Positions 28,202 to 36,919 of a stretch of 64,000 bases of DNA are shown one piece after another. The notes below the pieces were generated by a model, which was given only the letters and a program-made list of their open reading frames with translations, made no database searches and was not told where the DNA came from. The stretch lies in the NCBI GenBank assembly GCA_016234495.1, contig JACRBI010000038.1, positions 1 through 64,000 of the forward strand, given 5' to 3'. Source of the stretch: Chloroflexota bacterium (GTDB lineage Bacteria; Chloroflexota; Anaerolineae; Anaerolineales; Villigracilaceae). How positions within the stretch are numbered: the stretch's first letter is position 1; each line of letters begins with the position of its first letter. The translations under genes were made by a program, and so were the position numbers.

Positions 28202-28231
28202 CACCTGACACTTCGACACCTGACACTTCGA
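28202..28231. repeat. 15-bp tandem repeat, two units
   Basis: CACCTGACACTTCGA occurs twice head to tail, with degenerate copies continuing to about 28265. It lies at the 3' end of the glycosyltransferase gene. Confidence 0.65.
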
Positions 28232-28252
28232 CACATCCATCGACACCCGACA

Positions 28253-29401
28253 TCATTCCCCTGACACTTCTTTCTTTGAAACCATCTTCCATTGCTTCCA
28301 GAGCAGGAAACAAATTGCCAGAAAATTGATCCATGCTGCGGCGGGGACGAATCCCATTTGCCCGCGCAATTTGAAAAGATACGGCATGTACGATAGCAGT
28401 GAAATGACTTGATAGGCGACCGGCAGAAACCACGTGCCCGGCACAAAGAAAGCGGCGATCAATGAAAACACGTCGGCAGGATAGAAATAACGGTCGTGCA
28501 TTTTAGGCAGCAGGAAGGGAGTCAACGCCACAGAGACGAGCGCGGTGAAGACAAGAATGTTCGGGGTGAGGGAATATGCTTTTCGTCCATAGACCAGCAC
28601 CCAGATCAGAAGAAGAAGCGCGGCGAGCGGAATGCCGATCAGCAGGGCAGACTTGTAATCCCGCTGTCCGATAAAAAAATAAAAATTGGCCGCATTCATG
28701 GAGGCGCGGCTGAATGTTTCTCCCTGCCCGGCATAGGTTGAAAAGATCGAGTCCAACGGACGGCCTGCCAAAACGGTGGGCAGGAATGAGAGAACATATA
28801 CAACAGGGACGAGGAAGAAAGTGTGCCAGCGAATCCGTTTTTGGAAGAAGAGCACGCCTAACAGCGGGGCGAGAAATATCCCCTGTGCCTTGACCGAGAT
28901 CGAAAGCGCAAATGCGACCACCGCCGCAGTTGGACGGTCTTTGAGCAGATAGAGAACTGCAAGTAAAAGAAAACAGGTGTAGAGCGAATCGGTCTGCCCC
29001 CAAAATGAACTGTTGATCAAAATGGTCGGCGTGAGCCAGAATAAAAGCGCGGCAAGCAACGGCTTGTTGTCATCAGGAAAGCGCGTTTTGACGATCTTGT
29101 AAACGAGAACGGCATTGATTAAATCAAAAGCAAATGGGATGAGTTTGATCGCGATGATCTTTGGCAGGAAGGATTGGGTCAGCGTTGCAAGCGCGAGCAG
29201 ATAAATAAAGGGCGGGTTATACCCAAATGATTCTCCGCCGAGCGAGGGGATGATACCGTGTTGGGCGATGTAGTCGTACCATTGGATATAAGCCAGCATG
29301 TCCAATGTTTTGGCGGGCATAAATAACAAACGCAGTGCAAGTCCCATTGCGAGCATGAGGGAAAATAAAATTGCGCTTTGGAATCGTTTTCGATTTTCCA
29401 T
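28253..29401 (-). CDS. GT-C fold membrane glycosyltransferase (mannosyltransferase-like)
   Basis: The 382-aa product has about nine to ten hydrophobic helices. An early acidic segment (TLDMLAYIQWYDYI) could hold the catalytic Asp of GT-C enzymes, and NSSFWGQTDSLYTCF is a conserved feature of the PIG-M/GT87-like group. Such enzymes transfer sugars from polyprenyl-phosphate donors outside the membrane. The start lies 2 bp after the stop of the upstream helicase-like gene, so the two are co-translated. The final residues run into the tandem repeat region. Confidence 0.75.
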   Translation of the reverse strand: MENRKRFQSAILFSLMLAMGLALRLLFMPAKTLDMLAYIQWYDYIAQHGIIPSLGGESFGYNPPFIYLLALATLTQSFLPKIIAIKLIPFAFDLINAVLVYKIVKTRFPDDNKPLLAALLFWLTPTILINSSFWGQTDSLYTCFLLLAVLYLLKDRPTAAVVAFALSISVKAQGIFLAPLLGVLFFQKRIRWHTFFLVPVVYVLSFLPTVLAGRPLDSIFSTYAGQGETFSRASMNAANFYFFIGQRDYKSALLIGIPLAALLLLIWVLVYGRKAYSLTPNILVFTALVSVALTPFLLPKMHDRYFYPADVFSLIAAFFVPGTWFLPVAYQVISLLSYMPYLFKLRGQMGFVPAAAWINFLAICFLLWKQWKMVSKKEVSGE

Positions 29402-29403
29402 GG

Positions 29404-31494
29404 CTATTGATTCGTTTTTTGAATGACCTTTTGAAACGCCCTGAGTAACTCACCGCGCTGTTCAAATCCCGTTTCGCTTAATTCCGCCAGCCCAAGATAG
29501 ACACGCTCGCGGCAGCGATGCAGCAAGCCGGACACCAGCCGCGCCATGCCTTCCTTTGAAGTGCGGACTTCATCCGCGTCACCCCAGACCTGGTCACTGC
29601 GCCAGTCACGAGAGAGCACATACGGGTGCGTCAGCGGCTGCGCCAAACGCTGGAACCAGCCGCTCGAGCCGGGATCAAGCCAGAATTGAATCGTGACCGG
29701 GCGGTTCATCATCAGAAAACTGTAGGCAGGCGCGACCAGCACCGCGTCATCATCCTGTGGATTCCATGCTTCGACATAGGATGCGGCGATGACGCCGTCT
29801 TCAAGCAATTGGATGTATTCTTTTCCAAGACCTGACAGGTTTCCGAAACCTGTCAGGTCTAATGCGAGTCGGAATTTCTTCACCGATTCAACGAGGCTGG
29901 CAGCCACGCGCACCGAATCCAAATTATCGTGATAACCAAACCCGGGCTGTGACAACACCTCGCCAAATATCTTGCGGAAGAAATGGTCAAGCGGCAGGAT
30001 TTCCGAATTGCGATATTCCTCGATCCAGTTCCGCAGGGTTGTATATTGCTCCCCGATAAAATATGTAATCCGTTCCTGCACATCTGTTTTGATGTCTTCA
30101 AACGGGGCAAGAGTCAATTCACGCGGACGGTAAACAATCTCGGTCAACAGCTGTGCGCGGATGAGGTCAAGTCCCTGAATGGATTGCATCAGCATATATG
30201 CCGCGTCAAATTTGGGCGGGCGGATATTCCATTGCGGATGCGCCAATGCCGCCAGTGTGAGCAGCGCGTGGCTGGAGGGTTCGTCGTTCAGCGAGCGCGA
30301 CGGGCGGTGTGACCGCCACGGGATTTGTTTTGCTTCCAAACGATGCGTGAGTGAAAAGCGCAAGGCATCTGAAAGATACGGCGCGAGGACAACGATCTCG
30401 GAAGCGGGGATGCCTGAAGCCAATAACTGTTGGACTTCATCCGCAACCGCATCGAGTAATTCGGGGTAGTAGTGGCTTTGAATAATTGCCAGCGAATCGA
30501 CGTTTGATGTTTGACCTTCGACATTTGACGTTTGACTCGGCAGAATCGCCGCGGTCAACCCTCCACTCAAATTGGCAATAGAATCAGACATGACGAACGA
30601 ATCTGCCAGGCTGATTTGCTCATCGCAAAGTTCGCGCAAAGCCCATGCAGTGTTCACATCCGCGCCGAGGAAGCGGCGATAGCCGCCGCCTTCATCGTAG
30701 ATCAGCAATGCCGAGTCAAATTCTGGCAGCCATTCACGAACGATGTCGTGCGAGCGCGGGCCGTCTTCTTCAGTATTGTCGTAGATCAAGTGACGGTAGG
30801 TCTGTGTGAGGTAATTACGGACAATTTCCTGCGGCCACAAAACATTTGCAAACACTTCGAGTTGGAGTGAGAAATCAAGCAGATTGTGGTTGAGGCAGTA
30901 TTGACGAAAACGATTGGCACAGTCTTGCGCGTCTGCGTAGACTCGGCGTTGGGCGGGGTCGCCGAAGTAGGCCGAGTCGAGGCGGCTGCTGATGTTTGTG
31001 TGTGGAAATCCGATCATGGCTGATTTATTCAGGTTGTCAATAATTTGGGAGTACAACCGATTGCGGTCAATGGTGATGGATTCAAAATAGCCGCTATCCA
31101 ATAATGGGCGGACGATATGCGCCATGTAGTATTGGGCTGTTTCAAGTGTCAGGAAAATGGGGGGCTGGTCAGGTTGGGCAAAGCCGGCTTGTTCTGCGGC
31201 GAGAGGCCAGAACAGGTCGCACATGCGCCGCGCGATGCCGCCCAGCGTGGCAGGAGTGACATCGCCTCCGGCTAGTGTTTGAGGCGAGTGCATGACTTCG
31301 ACGTACGGCTCCTGCAAACTCCGTTGCGGGGTGAGCATGAGGATCGAGTCCCCGGGCACGCCTTGCGCAAGTAAATGAGTCAGACGCGCAACACCTGCGG
31401 TTGTTTTCCCGCTCCCTGCGGGACCGCAAACGAAGAGGCGCGAGTCAAGGGGCGAGTCAATTATTTGACGCTGGGCAGGTGTGAGGTCAGGCAT
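29404..31494 (-). CDS. UvrD/AddB-like helicase-nuclease family protein
   Basis: The 696-aa product has a Walker A site FVCGPAGSGKTT near residue 25 and a motif III-like segment YDEGGGYRRFLGADVNTAWA. It also has a UvrD-type second half (GIPASEIVVLAPYLSDALRF), but no clear Walker B or motif VI. This resembles AddB/RexB or AdnA-type subunits, whose helicase motifs are partly lost. I saw no Fe-S or nuclease motif. It may work with the UvrD-like protein encoded downstream. The start at MPDLTPAQ (31494) is preferred; the longer form is upstream noise. Two repeats are read in frame. Confidence 0.7.
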   Translation of the reverse strand: MPDLTPAQRQIIDSPLDSRLFVCGPAGSGKTTAGVARLTHLLAQGVPGDSILMLTPQRSLQEPYVEVMHSPQTLAGGDVTPATLGGIARRMCDLFWPLAAEQAGFAQPDQPPIFLTLETAQYYMAHIVRPLLDSGYFESITIDRNRLYSQIIDNLNKSAMIGFPHTNISSRLDSAYFGDPAQRRVYADAQDCANRFRQYCLNHNLLDFSLQLEVFANVLWPQEIVRNYLTQTYRHLIYDNTEEDGPRSHDIVREWLPEFDSALLIYDEGGGYRRFLGADVNTAWALRELCDEQISLADSFVMSDSIANLSGGLTAAILPSQTSNVEGQTSNVDSLAIIQSHYYPELLDAVADEVQQLLASGIPASEIVVLAPYLSDALRFSLTHRLEAKQIPWRSHRPSRSLNDEPSSHALLTLAALAHPQWNIRPPKFDAAYMLMQSIQGLDLIRAQLLTEIVYRPRELTLAPFEDIKTDVQERITYFIGEQYTTLRNWIEEYRNSEILPLDHFFRKIFGEVLSQPGFGYHDNLDSVRVAASLVESVKKFRLALDLTGFGNLSGLGKEYIQLLEDGVIAASYVEAWNPQDDDAVLVAPAYSFLMMNRPVTIQFWLDPGSSGWFQRLAQPLTHPYVLSRDWRSDQVWGDADEVRTSKEGMARLVSGLLHRCRERVYLGLAELSETGFEQRGELLRAFQKVIQKTNQ
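29830..29858. repeat. ACCTGACAGGTTTC palindrome inside a CDS
   Basis: A 29-bp palindrome with 14-bp arms, ACCTGACAGGTTTC and GAAACCTGTCAGGT, is read in frame in the AddB-like gene as LDLTGFGNLSG. Confidence 0.8.
30499..30538. repeat. TTTGACGTTTGA-type direct repeat inside a CDS
   Basis: Degenerate units of CGTTTGATGTTTGACCTTCG / CATTTGACGTTTGAC encode the tandem peptide QTSNVEGQTSNVD in the AddB-like protein. Confidence 0.7.
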
Positions 31495-31540
31495 GATGCG
31501 AGGGTAAAGTATCGGGAGAGTTTTGTCAATCAAAGGTCAT

Positions 31541-31590
31541 TGACGATAGACGATGGACTATTTTTCGTCCACGGTCTATTGTCCATCGTC
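31541..31590. repeat. GACGATAGACGATGGAC-type palindromic repeat
   Basis: TGACGATAGACGATGGAC and GTCCACGGTCTATTGTCC with CATCGTCA are inverted. The repeat lies between the dienelactone hydrolase stop and the AddB-like start. Confidence 0.7.
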
Positions 31591-32263
31591 AAACCGTTAA
31601 ATGTTTCGCAAAGAATTTCTTCACGCGTTCCCACGCATCTTTTGATGCTTCTGGAATGTAAACTTTTGGATCGCTGTCGCGGAAGAAGGCGTGACCTGAA
31701 TTTGGATAGGTGATGATTTCATGTTCAACGCCGATTTCATCCAGCAGTTTGTCGAACTCTTCGACTGTGCCAGCCGGGATGGAAACATCCGCGTCGCCGA
31801 ATAAGCCGAGCACGGGGGCTTTGAGTTTTTCGCGCAGTTGATCGAAGATGGTTTGCATTCCGCCGCCGTAAAATGTGCAGATTGCATCCACGGGGCGGCT
31901 CAAGCCAAGGGTGAGCGACATTCGCCCGCCGAAGCAGAAGCCCACGCTGCCGACTCTGCCGCTGCAATCGGGGCGCAACTTGAGCGCGTCAAAAATGGAT
32001 TGCAGATCAAGATAGGCGTTGGGGCCGTATTTTTGCACGAGTTTCATGGCGGTCTCACCGTCGCCGAGTTGGGCGAGTTCGCCGTGATAAAGATCGGGCG
32101 CGAACGCAAGGTAGCCTTCTGCAGCGAACCGATCCGCGATGGATTTTGTCTGCGCGTCCAGTCCCCACCATTCCTGAATGACGATCATGGCGGGGAATTT
32201 CCCGTCACCTGCCGGCGTGGCAAGATGACCTTTCACAGAACCGAGCTGAATTAATTCGCTCAT
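31589..32263 (-). CDS. dienelactone hydrolase family protein
   Basis: The 224-aa product has the alpha/beta-hydrolase fold of dienelactone hydrolases: VIQEWWGLDAQTKSIADRFA, the nucleophile elbow GSVGFCFGGRMSL with Cys, then LGLFGDADVSIP (Asp) and NSGHAFF (His). It probably hydrolyses an ester or lactone; the substrate is unknown. The ATG at 32263 has GGAGGATGAA before it and starts inside the 3' end of the upstream gene, so the genes are translationally coupled. Confidence 0.88.
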   Translation of the reverse strand: MSELIQLGSVKGHLATPAGDGKFPAMIVIQEWWGLDAQTKSIADRFAAEGYLAFAPDLYHGELAQLGDGETAMKLVQKYGPNAYLDLQSIFDALKLRPDCSGRVGSVGFCFGGRMSLTLGLSRPVDAICTFYGGGMQTIFDQLREKLKAPVLGLFGDADVSIPAGTVEEFDKLLDEIGVEHEIITYPNSGHAFFRDSDPKVYIPEASKDAWERVKKFFAKHLTV

Positions 32264-32264
32264 T

Positions 32265-33728
32265 TCATCCTCCGGGTGTGGGTGTGGCTTCGCTGCCCGG
32301 CTCCACTGGCGCGTCGCCGCTGATGGGTTCTTCAGTGGCGAAACCTTCGCCGCCATCTTCTGAAAAACTTCCGCCAAAGCCGACACTGCAAATTCCCATG
32401 CTATCTTGCAGCACGCAATTGGACAGCGATCCGCTCGTCAGGGTGCTGAGTAATGAAAGCAGGTCTTCCGGCGAGTCTGCGAGCAGGGTCAAGCTGTTGC
32501 CATTTTTATTTTTCTCAAACAACAGCAAGCCATTTCCAGCGCGCCCGATCACACCAAAACCTTTTACGGTGAGTGTCTCGCTAAATTCATCAAACTCGAT
32601 GTTGAACGAGTCAGTGAAAACGGACAGGTCGTCGGTGGGAGTGAATGTTCCAAGTACCAGTGTGTCGCCGTCGTGCGGGGCTTTGTCCATGATCTCGACT
32701 GAAATATTCACAGCACTCAACGCCGATTGCAACCCGCTGAGCGCGGAAATTGTCTCGGCGGTCAACTGCACTTCCGTTGTTGGGTAAACCTGCAAAACCG
32801 ATTGCGTGAAGATGAACGGGAAATTAGCCAGCGAAACGATCTGCCTGCCGCCCAGCGCAAAGTCGGCGATGTTGGCGATCAGTGTGGCATTGTCGGCGAC
32901 ATTATGATAGGGAAAGGTCAGGAATGTGAAATCACCGAACGCGAGGACATTTCCATTCTGACTGAGGGCTGCGCCGCCTTCGGCTGGATCATGCGCATCG
33001 TTGATCGACGAGAGGGTGGATTCTGTTCCTCGGAGCAGAGTCAGCCCTGAGGGCGATTTGACCGAGTGCGTCCCGTAGAGTGCGACCCGTTTGAGTCCGA
33101 AGGTCAATTCATTTTTGCCGAAGTCGTCAAAGAATACATTTCGGAAGTTGCCCTCGTTCTCATCCACGTTATAAAGATAATCGTTGTTGACGGTGATGCC
33201 GAATGGCGAGAGCAGCGGGTTGACTGCGCCTGCGTCAGAGTAGTTGACTGCCGAACCGCTGAACGAGTCAAAGTAGACCACGCCGCGAGTGGCATCTGCG
33301 AAGACCAGCAGTCGTCCGCCGCGATTTACGAAATCCCGCACGATCTTTGTTTCCCCATCGGTAAACACACTGGAAGGTGAAATGACAACGTAGGTGCTTG
33401 CGTATTTCAGCTTGTAATCCAATGATGTAGAGTCGGTAGCTGTCTCCACTTTTCCGCCGCGTTTTTCAATTGCCTCTTTGAGCGAGCGGATTTCAGAGGC
33501 TTGATATTGATTGGAATGGGCGACGTCAAATAATACGATGCCGCTTGTTTGTTTGACCTCTTCTTCCACCGATGGCGTTTCGAGTGGCGGCTGTGACATG
33601 GTCAGCGACTGGTAATCAGGCGTGGAGATTTTTGGCTGGCTGGGAGTGCCGCGATAGAACCAAAGTCCGCGCACAACGGCGGGAATGATCAAGGCGGCCA
33701 GTGCGATCCAGAGCATGTTTTTTTTCAT
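32265..33728 (-). CDS. membrane-anchored protein with GATase-like/DUF4350-type domain
   Basis: The 487-aa product has an N-terminal membrane helix (about 5-25) and a large extracytoplasmic part. IVLFDVAHSNQYQASEIRSL and YVVISPSSVFTDGETKIVRDF followed by VNRGGRLLVFADATRG follow the Rossmann-like GATase1/DUF4350 pattern. The C-terminus is Gly/Glu/Pro-rich and ends in a low-complexity tail. No catalytic residue can be named. It lies between the S49 protease and the dienelactone hydrolase on one strand, with 9 bp to the protease gene. Confidence 0.6.
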   Translation of the reverse strand: MKKNMLWIALAALIIPAVVRGLWFYRGTPSQPKISTPDYQSLTMSQPPLETPSVEEEVKQTSGIVLFDVAHSNQYQASEIRSLKEAIEKRGGKVETATDSTSLDYKLKYASTYVVISPSSVFTDGETKIVRDFVNRGGRLLVFADATRGVVYFDSFSGSAVNYSDAGAVNPLLSPFGITVNNDYLYNVDENEGNFRNVFFDDFGKNELTFGLKRVALYGTHSVKSPSGLTLLRGTESTLSSINDAHDPAEGGAALSQNGNVLAFGDFTFLTFPYHNVADNATLIANIADFALGGRQIVSLANFPFIFTQSVLQVYPTTEVQLTAETISALSGLQSALSAVNISVEIMDKAPHDGDTLVLGTFTPTDDLSVFTDSFNIEFDEFSETLTVKGFGVIGRAGNGLLLFEKNKNGNSLTLLADSPEDLLSLLSTLTSGSLSNCVLQDSMGICSVGFGGSFSEDGGEGFATEEPISGDAPVEPGSEATPTPGG

Positions 33729-33737
33729 GACGGCCTC

Positions 33738-34586
33738 CTATTGTTTGAGCGGTAATTGCGGGATGAAAAGCATGTACATGCCAGGCTCGGTCGGGTACGG
33801 CAATCTGACTCCATCCGGGCTTTGAAGGAAGAAAGGCACAGCGGAAGTGGAGTTGCCTGTCAGTTCGCGCAGGTCTGCTGTTTTATAGTGCGCCACTTTC
33901 GCCAACTCCGCGGCTTTGTTGAATGCGTCCGTTTCCGAGCCGAGCGCATCTGCGATGCCAATGCGGACTGCTTCCGTGCCGATCCAAATCTGTCCGCTCA
34001 AGACATCCTCAGCGCCGACAGTGATCCGCTCGCCGCGTCCGAGCATGACAGCCTGAAAGAATCCCTCCTTGATCATGTCGATCTGGCGCATGTCCGAATC
34101 GCGCGGCGCGCCCCATAATTTATACGGCCCGGTGGAAATGATCTCTTCATAAATGAATGGCGTGGGGGGCAGGTAGCCGATCACGCCGATATTGCCGACC
34201 ATCGAGGTTGGCTTGGCGTAAATGTAATCGGTGTTCACCGAGAGATAATACGCGCCGCTGGCAGCCATGCCGTTCACCGCAGTGACGACAGGTTTCTTCG
34301 CGCGCAGGCGTGTCAGTTCCATGTACACAGCTTCGGTGTCGACCACGGTTCCGCCGGGGCTGTCAAATGCCAGCACGACCGCGCGGATTTCAGGATGGTC
34401 AATTGCGTAATTGATCTGCTCTATCATGTTTCGCGCTGTAAACGAGTAGATGGCGTCGTCGAGGCGAATGATGCCGATCACTGGCTGCGGAATTGCAGAT
34501 GCGGCCAACAGTCCGATCACAAGCGGAAGCGCGAGCCATAACAGCCAGGTACGAACACGGTCCCAATTCAAGTCAGCTTGTTCCAT
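33738..34586 (-). CDS. S49 family signal peptide peptidase-like protease
   Basis: The 282-aa product has an N-terminal membrane anchor (about 12-30) and a single SppA-like domain: AVVLAFDSPGGTVVDTEAVY, KPVVTAVNGMAASGAYYLS with the catalytic Ser, and a probable catalytic Lys further on. Enzymes of this type degrade signal peptides or membrane proteins. The ATG at 34586 is preceded by AAAGGAG. It starts a three-gene unit with the DUF4350-type protein and the hydrolase. Confidence 0.82.
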   Translation of the reverse strand: MEQADLNWDRVRTWLLWLALPLVIGLLAASAIPQPVIGIIRLDDAIYSFTARNMIEQINYAIDHPEIRAVVLAFDSPGGTVVDTEAVYMELTRLRAKKPVVTAVNGMAASGAYYLSVNTDYIYAKPTSMVGNIGVIGYLPPTPFIYEEIISTGPYKLWGAPRDSDMRQIDMIKEGFFQAVMLGRGERITVGAEDVLSGQIWIGTEAVRIGIADALGSETDAFNKAAELAKVAHYKTADLRELTGNSTSAVPFFLQSPDGVRLPYPTEPGMYMLFIPQLPLKQ

Positions 34587-34895
34587 TGCAACTCCTTTGG
34601 TTAGGGTGACGACCTGTTCAGGATATACGAGATGAAGGGGTTTGTCAATAAGATTGTTTTTGGAAAGCCGCATCTTTCCTGACCCGCAGCCTGCGTGCCC
34701 GGCTTTGGCATTTTCTACCCTTATGCCTGCCGCCGCAAAAGGGGATCTGTTTGGATTTTGCGCCGAAAAATCGTTGACAGGCGCGCCAACCCGCATGTAT
34801 AATACCGTCCGCTAAATAACCCAGCTTCCCCGTGACAAGGCGTAGAGTGCAAGTTCTCCGCAGGGTACGCGGCGAAGTGATGACTGGAGAAAATA
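34587..34895. other. 309-bp divergent intergenic region
   Basis: It separates the S49 gene from rplU. The right part holds the rplU promoter and an untranslated leader of about 85 nt with a small CCGC/GCGG hairpin near 34859-34873, possibly a binding site for autoregulation by L21. No gene is seen. Confidence 0.5.
34774..34803 (+). promoter_or_regulatory. rplU-rpmA-rpmE promoter
   Basis: A perfect TTGACA (34774-34779), an 18-bp spacer and a perfect TATAAT (34798-34803). This is the strongest consensus promoter in the window, as expected for ribosomal protein genes. Confidence 0.85.
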
Positions 34896-35399
34896 ATGAG
34901 AATTGCCATCGTTGAAAGTGGCGGCAAGCAATATCGCGCCGTCGAAGGCTCCACGATCGATGTGGACCGCCTCGCCTATGAAGTAGGCAAAAAGTTTGAT
35001 TTTGAACGCGTCCTGCTCATGGCAGACGGAGATGTGGTCATGGTCGGTACGCCGACTGTCGGCGAGATTACAGTCTCTGCCACAGTGGTTGACCACGTCA
35101 AAGGCCCCAAGGTTACCTCTTTCAAATATCGCCCCAAGAAACGCATCCGTGTGAAGGGTGGTCATCGTCATTTCTACACCCGTTTGATGATCGATTTTAT
35201 CGGCAAAGCCGGTGAAGAGCGCAAGGTTGAGGCCAAGAAGGAAGTTGCCGCAGTCGTTGAAGTTGAAACTGACCAGGCGGCGGAAGAACCCAAGGTCGAG
35301 AAGCAGAAAAAGGCTTCGACAAAGACCGCGGTGAAGAAATCCGCAGCACCCAAACCAGCATCCAAGTCTTCGGCAACCAAGAAGACTGACAAGAAGTAA
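34896..35399 (+). CDS. rplU: 50S ribosomal protein L21 with Lys/Ala-rich extension
   Basis: The 167-aa product starts with a normal L21 (MRIAIVESGGKQYRAVEGST to about residue 103, with FKYRPKKRIRVKGGHRHFYT). It continues with about 60 extra residues rich in Lys, Ala, Glu and Ser. L21 binds 23S rRNA in the large subunit. The basic tail is absent from typical L21 and may reach into solvent or bind nucleic acid. Confidence 0.93.
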   Translation: MRIAIVESGGKQYRAVEGSTIDVDRLAYEVGKKFDFERVLLMADGDVVMVGTPTVGEITVSATVVDHVKGPKVTSFKYRPKKRIRVKGGHRHFYTRLMIDFIGKAGEERKVEAKKEVAAVVEVETDQAAEEPKVEKQKKASTKTAVKKSAAPKPASKSSATKKTDKK

Positions 35400-35413
35400 A
35401 GTGAGAGGTAGAA

Positions 35414-35674
35414 ATGGCGCATAAAACAGGCGGCGGATCAACCCGCAACGGTCGTGACAGCAACTCCCAGCGTTTGGGTGTAAAGCGTTACGCCGGTCAA
35501 TTTGTTCTTTCCGGCAATATCCTTGTCCGCCAACGCGGAACCAAGATCAAGCCGGGTATTAATGTGTTGGTTGGCAAGGATGACACCTTGTTCGCAACCG
35601 CAGACGGTATCGTGATGTTCGATGTTGTGCATGGGCGCAAGCGCGTAAATATCGTGCCTGCCGAGGTGGAGTAG
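35414..35674 (+). CDS. rpmA: 50S ribosomal protein L27
   Basis: The 86-aa product begins [20 protein letters not shown], the conserved N-terminus of L27 that reaches the peptidyl transferase centre, and is of normal length. It has no N-terminal cleavage extension of the Firmicutes type. It follows rplU by 14 bp, the standard order. Confidence 0.96.
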   Translation: MAHKTGGGSTRNGRDSNSQRLGVKRYAGQFVLSGNILVRQRGTKIKPGINVLVGKDDTLFATADGIVMFDVVHGRKRVNIVPAEVE

Positions 35675-35675
35675 C

Positions 35676-36209
35676 ATGAAAGCTGAAATCCATCCTACAG
35701 TGTACGATGCAAAGGTGACCTGCGCATCCTGCGGCAAAACATGGGTGACCACTTCCACCAAGAAGGAATTGCGCATCGATGTTTGCTCCAACTGCCATCC
35801 GTTCTTTACCGGTGAAGCAGCCCGCATCATGGATATCGAAGGTCAGGTGGACCGCTTCTATAAGAAGCTTTCAGCCCGCCAGACTTATGTCGAACAGCAG
35901 AAAACCAAGGAAGAGTCCGCCAATTCACCTGACCGCTCAATTGATGACCTTGAGCTTTCGCCACGCGCAACGGATGCGCTCAAGAAGGCTGGTATTCTGA
36001 GCTTTGGTCAGATGCTTGCAAAACTTGGCGAAGGCAATGCGGCTGTGTTGGAGATTTCCGGCTTTGGTCAGTCATCTCTTACTGCGGCCAAGAAGAAGCT
36101 GCGCGCTTTGGGTTTTGAAGTCCCCGAAGTTCCAGATGCTCCCAAGCCGCCCAAAGCCCCCAAAGTTGCTGCTGAAGCCCCGCAAGCAGAAGCCGAAGCA
36201 GGCGAATAG
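35676..36209 (+). CDS. rpmE: 50S ribosomal protein L31 fused to an RNA polymerase alpha-CTD-like domain
   Basis: The 177-aa product is more than twice the normal L31 length. Residues 1-66 are zinc-type L31 (Cys16, Cys19, Cys37, Cys40, then HPFFTG). After a charged linker, residues 89-147 read [20 protein letters not shown] and [20 protein letters not shown]. These match the helix-hairpin-helix C-terminal domain of the RNA polymerase alpha subunit. The E. coli Arg265 and Ser299 positions are kept (Arg97, Ser134), while Asn268 and Lys298 become Asp and Ser. A Pro/Ala-rich tail follows. The gene starts 1 bp after rpmA. Confidence 0.88.
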   Translation: MKAEIHPTVYDAKVTCASCGKTWVTTSTKKELRIDVCSNCHPFFTGEAARIMDIEGQVDRFYKKLSARQTYVEQQKTKEESANSPDRSIDDLELSPRATDALKKAGILSFGQMLAKLGEGNAAVLEISGFGQSSLTAAKKKLRALGFEVPEVPDAPKPPKAPKVAAEAPQAEAEAGE

Positions 36210-36259
36210 AGTTTTCCGATTCCAAGCTTTGTCAGGTAACAGTTTCTCAGGTAAACTAG

Positions 36260-36292
36260 ACAGGCAGATGCACAAGCATCTGCCTGTTTTTC
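36260..36292 (+). terminator. intrinsic terminator of the rplU operon
   Basis: ACAGGCAGATGC (36260-36271), loop, GCATCTGCCTGT (36276-36287), then TTTTTC. It forms a 12-bp perfect stem. Confidence 0.92.
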
Positions 36293-36305
36293 ATACTCCA
36301 TTTAT

Positions 36306-36343
36306 GTCATTGCTATGAAGTGTTTGCCCTCGCAATGACGAGA
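36306..36343. repeat. CATTGCGAG-type palindrome
   Basis: GTCATTGC (36306-36313) and GCAATGAC (36332-36339) flank TATGAAGTGTTTGCCCTC. It lies between the rpmE terminator and the tdk start. Confidence 0.6.
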
Positions 36344-36349
36344 GGTTTT

Positions 36350-36919
36350 ATGCGCCACACACACGGCTCCATTGAAGTTGTCTGCGGTTCGATGTTCAGC
36401 GGCAAGACCGATGAGTTGATCCGCCGGCTGGTACGAGCAACGATCGCCAAGCAAAAAGTCCAGGTTTTCAAACCCGCCATAGATATCCGCTACGCGGTGG
36501 AAAAAGTCGCTTCTCACGCAGGCTCAACCTATGACGCGATCCCTGTTGAAAAAGCCGCCGAGATTCGCTCACGACTGGATGCGGATACAACGGTCGTTGG
36601 AATCGATGAAGCGCAATTTTTCGACCCTGAAGTTGTGACCGTTGCACAGGAATTGGCTTCACGCGGCTTGCGGGTGATCGTGGCCGGCCTCGACACCGAT
36701 TTCCGCGGAGAGCCGTTCGGCTCCATGCCCATCCTCATGGCCGAGGCGGAGAATGTCGCAAAACTTCATGCGATCTGCATGGTCTGCGGTGACGACGCCT
36801 CACGCACGCAAAGACTGGTCAATGGCAAGCCCGCCCGTTATGATGATCCCGTTGTGATCGTCGGGGCTTCTGAAATGTACGAAGCGCGCTGCCGCCTGCA
36901 TCACGAAGTCCCGCGCTAG
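36350..36919 (+). CDS. tdk: thymidine kinase
   Basis: The 189-aa product is a type II thymidine kinase: Walker [32 protein letters not shown], and the zinc-binding CMVCGDDAS with a C-terminal CRLHHEV. It phosphorylates thymidine in the salvage pathway. I choose the ATG at 36350 with AGAGG before it; an earlier in-frame ATG lies in the repeat. The stop codon is inside the first unit of a 21-bp tandem repeat. Confidence 0.93.
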   Translation: MRHTHGSIEVVCGSMFSGKTDELIRRLVRATIAKQKVQVFKPAIDIRYAVEKVASHAGSTYDAIPVEKAAEIRSRLDADTTVVGIDEAQFFDPEVVTVAQELASRGLRVIVAGLDTDFRGEPFGSMPILMAEAENVAKLHAICMVCGDDASRTQRLVNGKPARYDDPVVIVGASEMYEARCRLHHEVPR

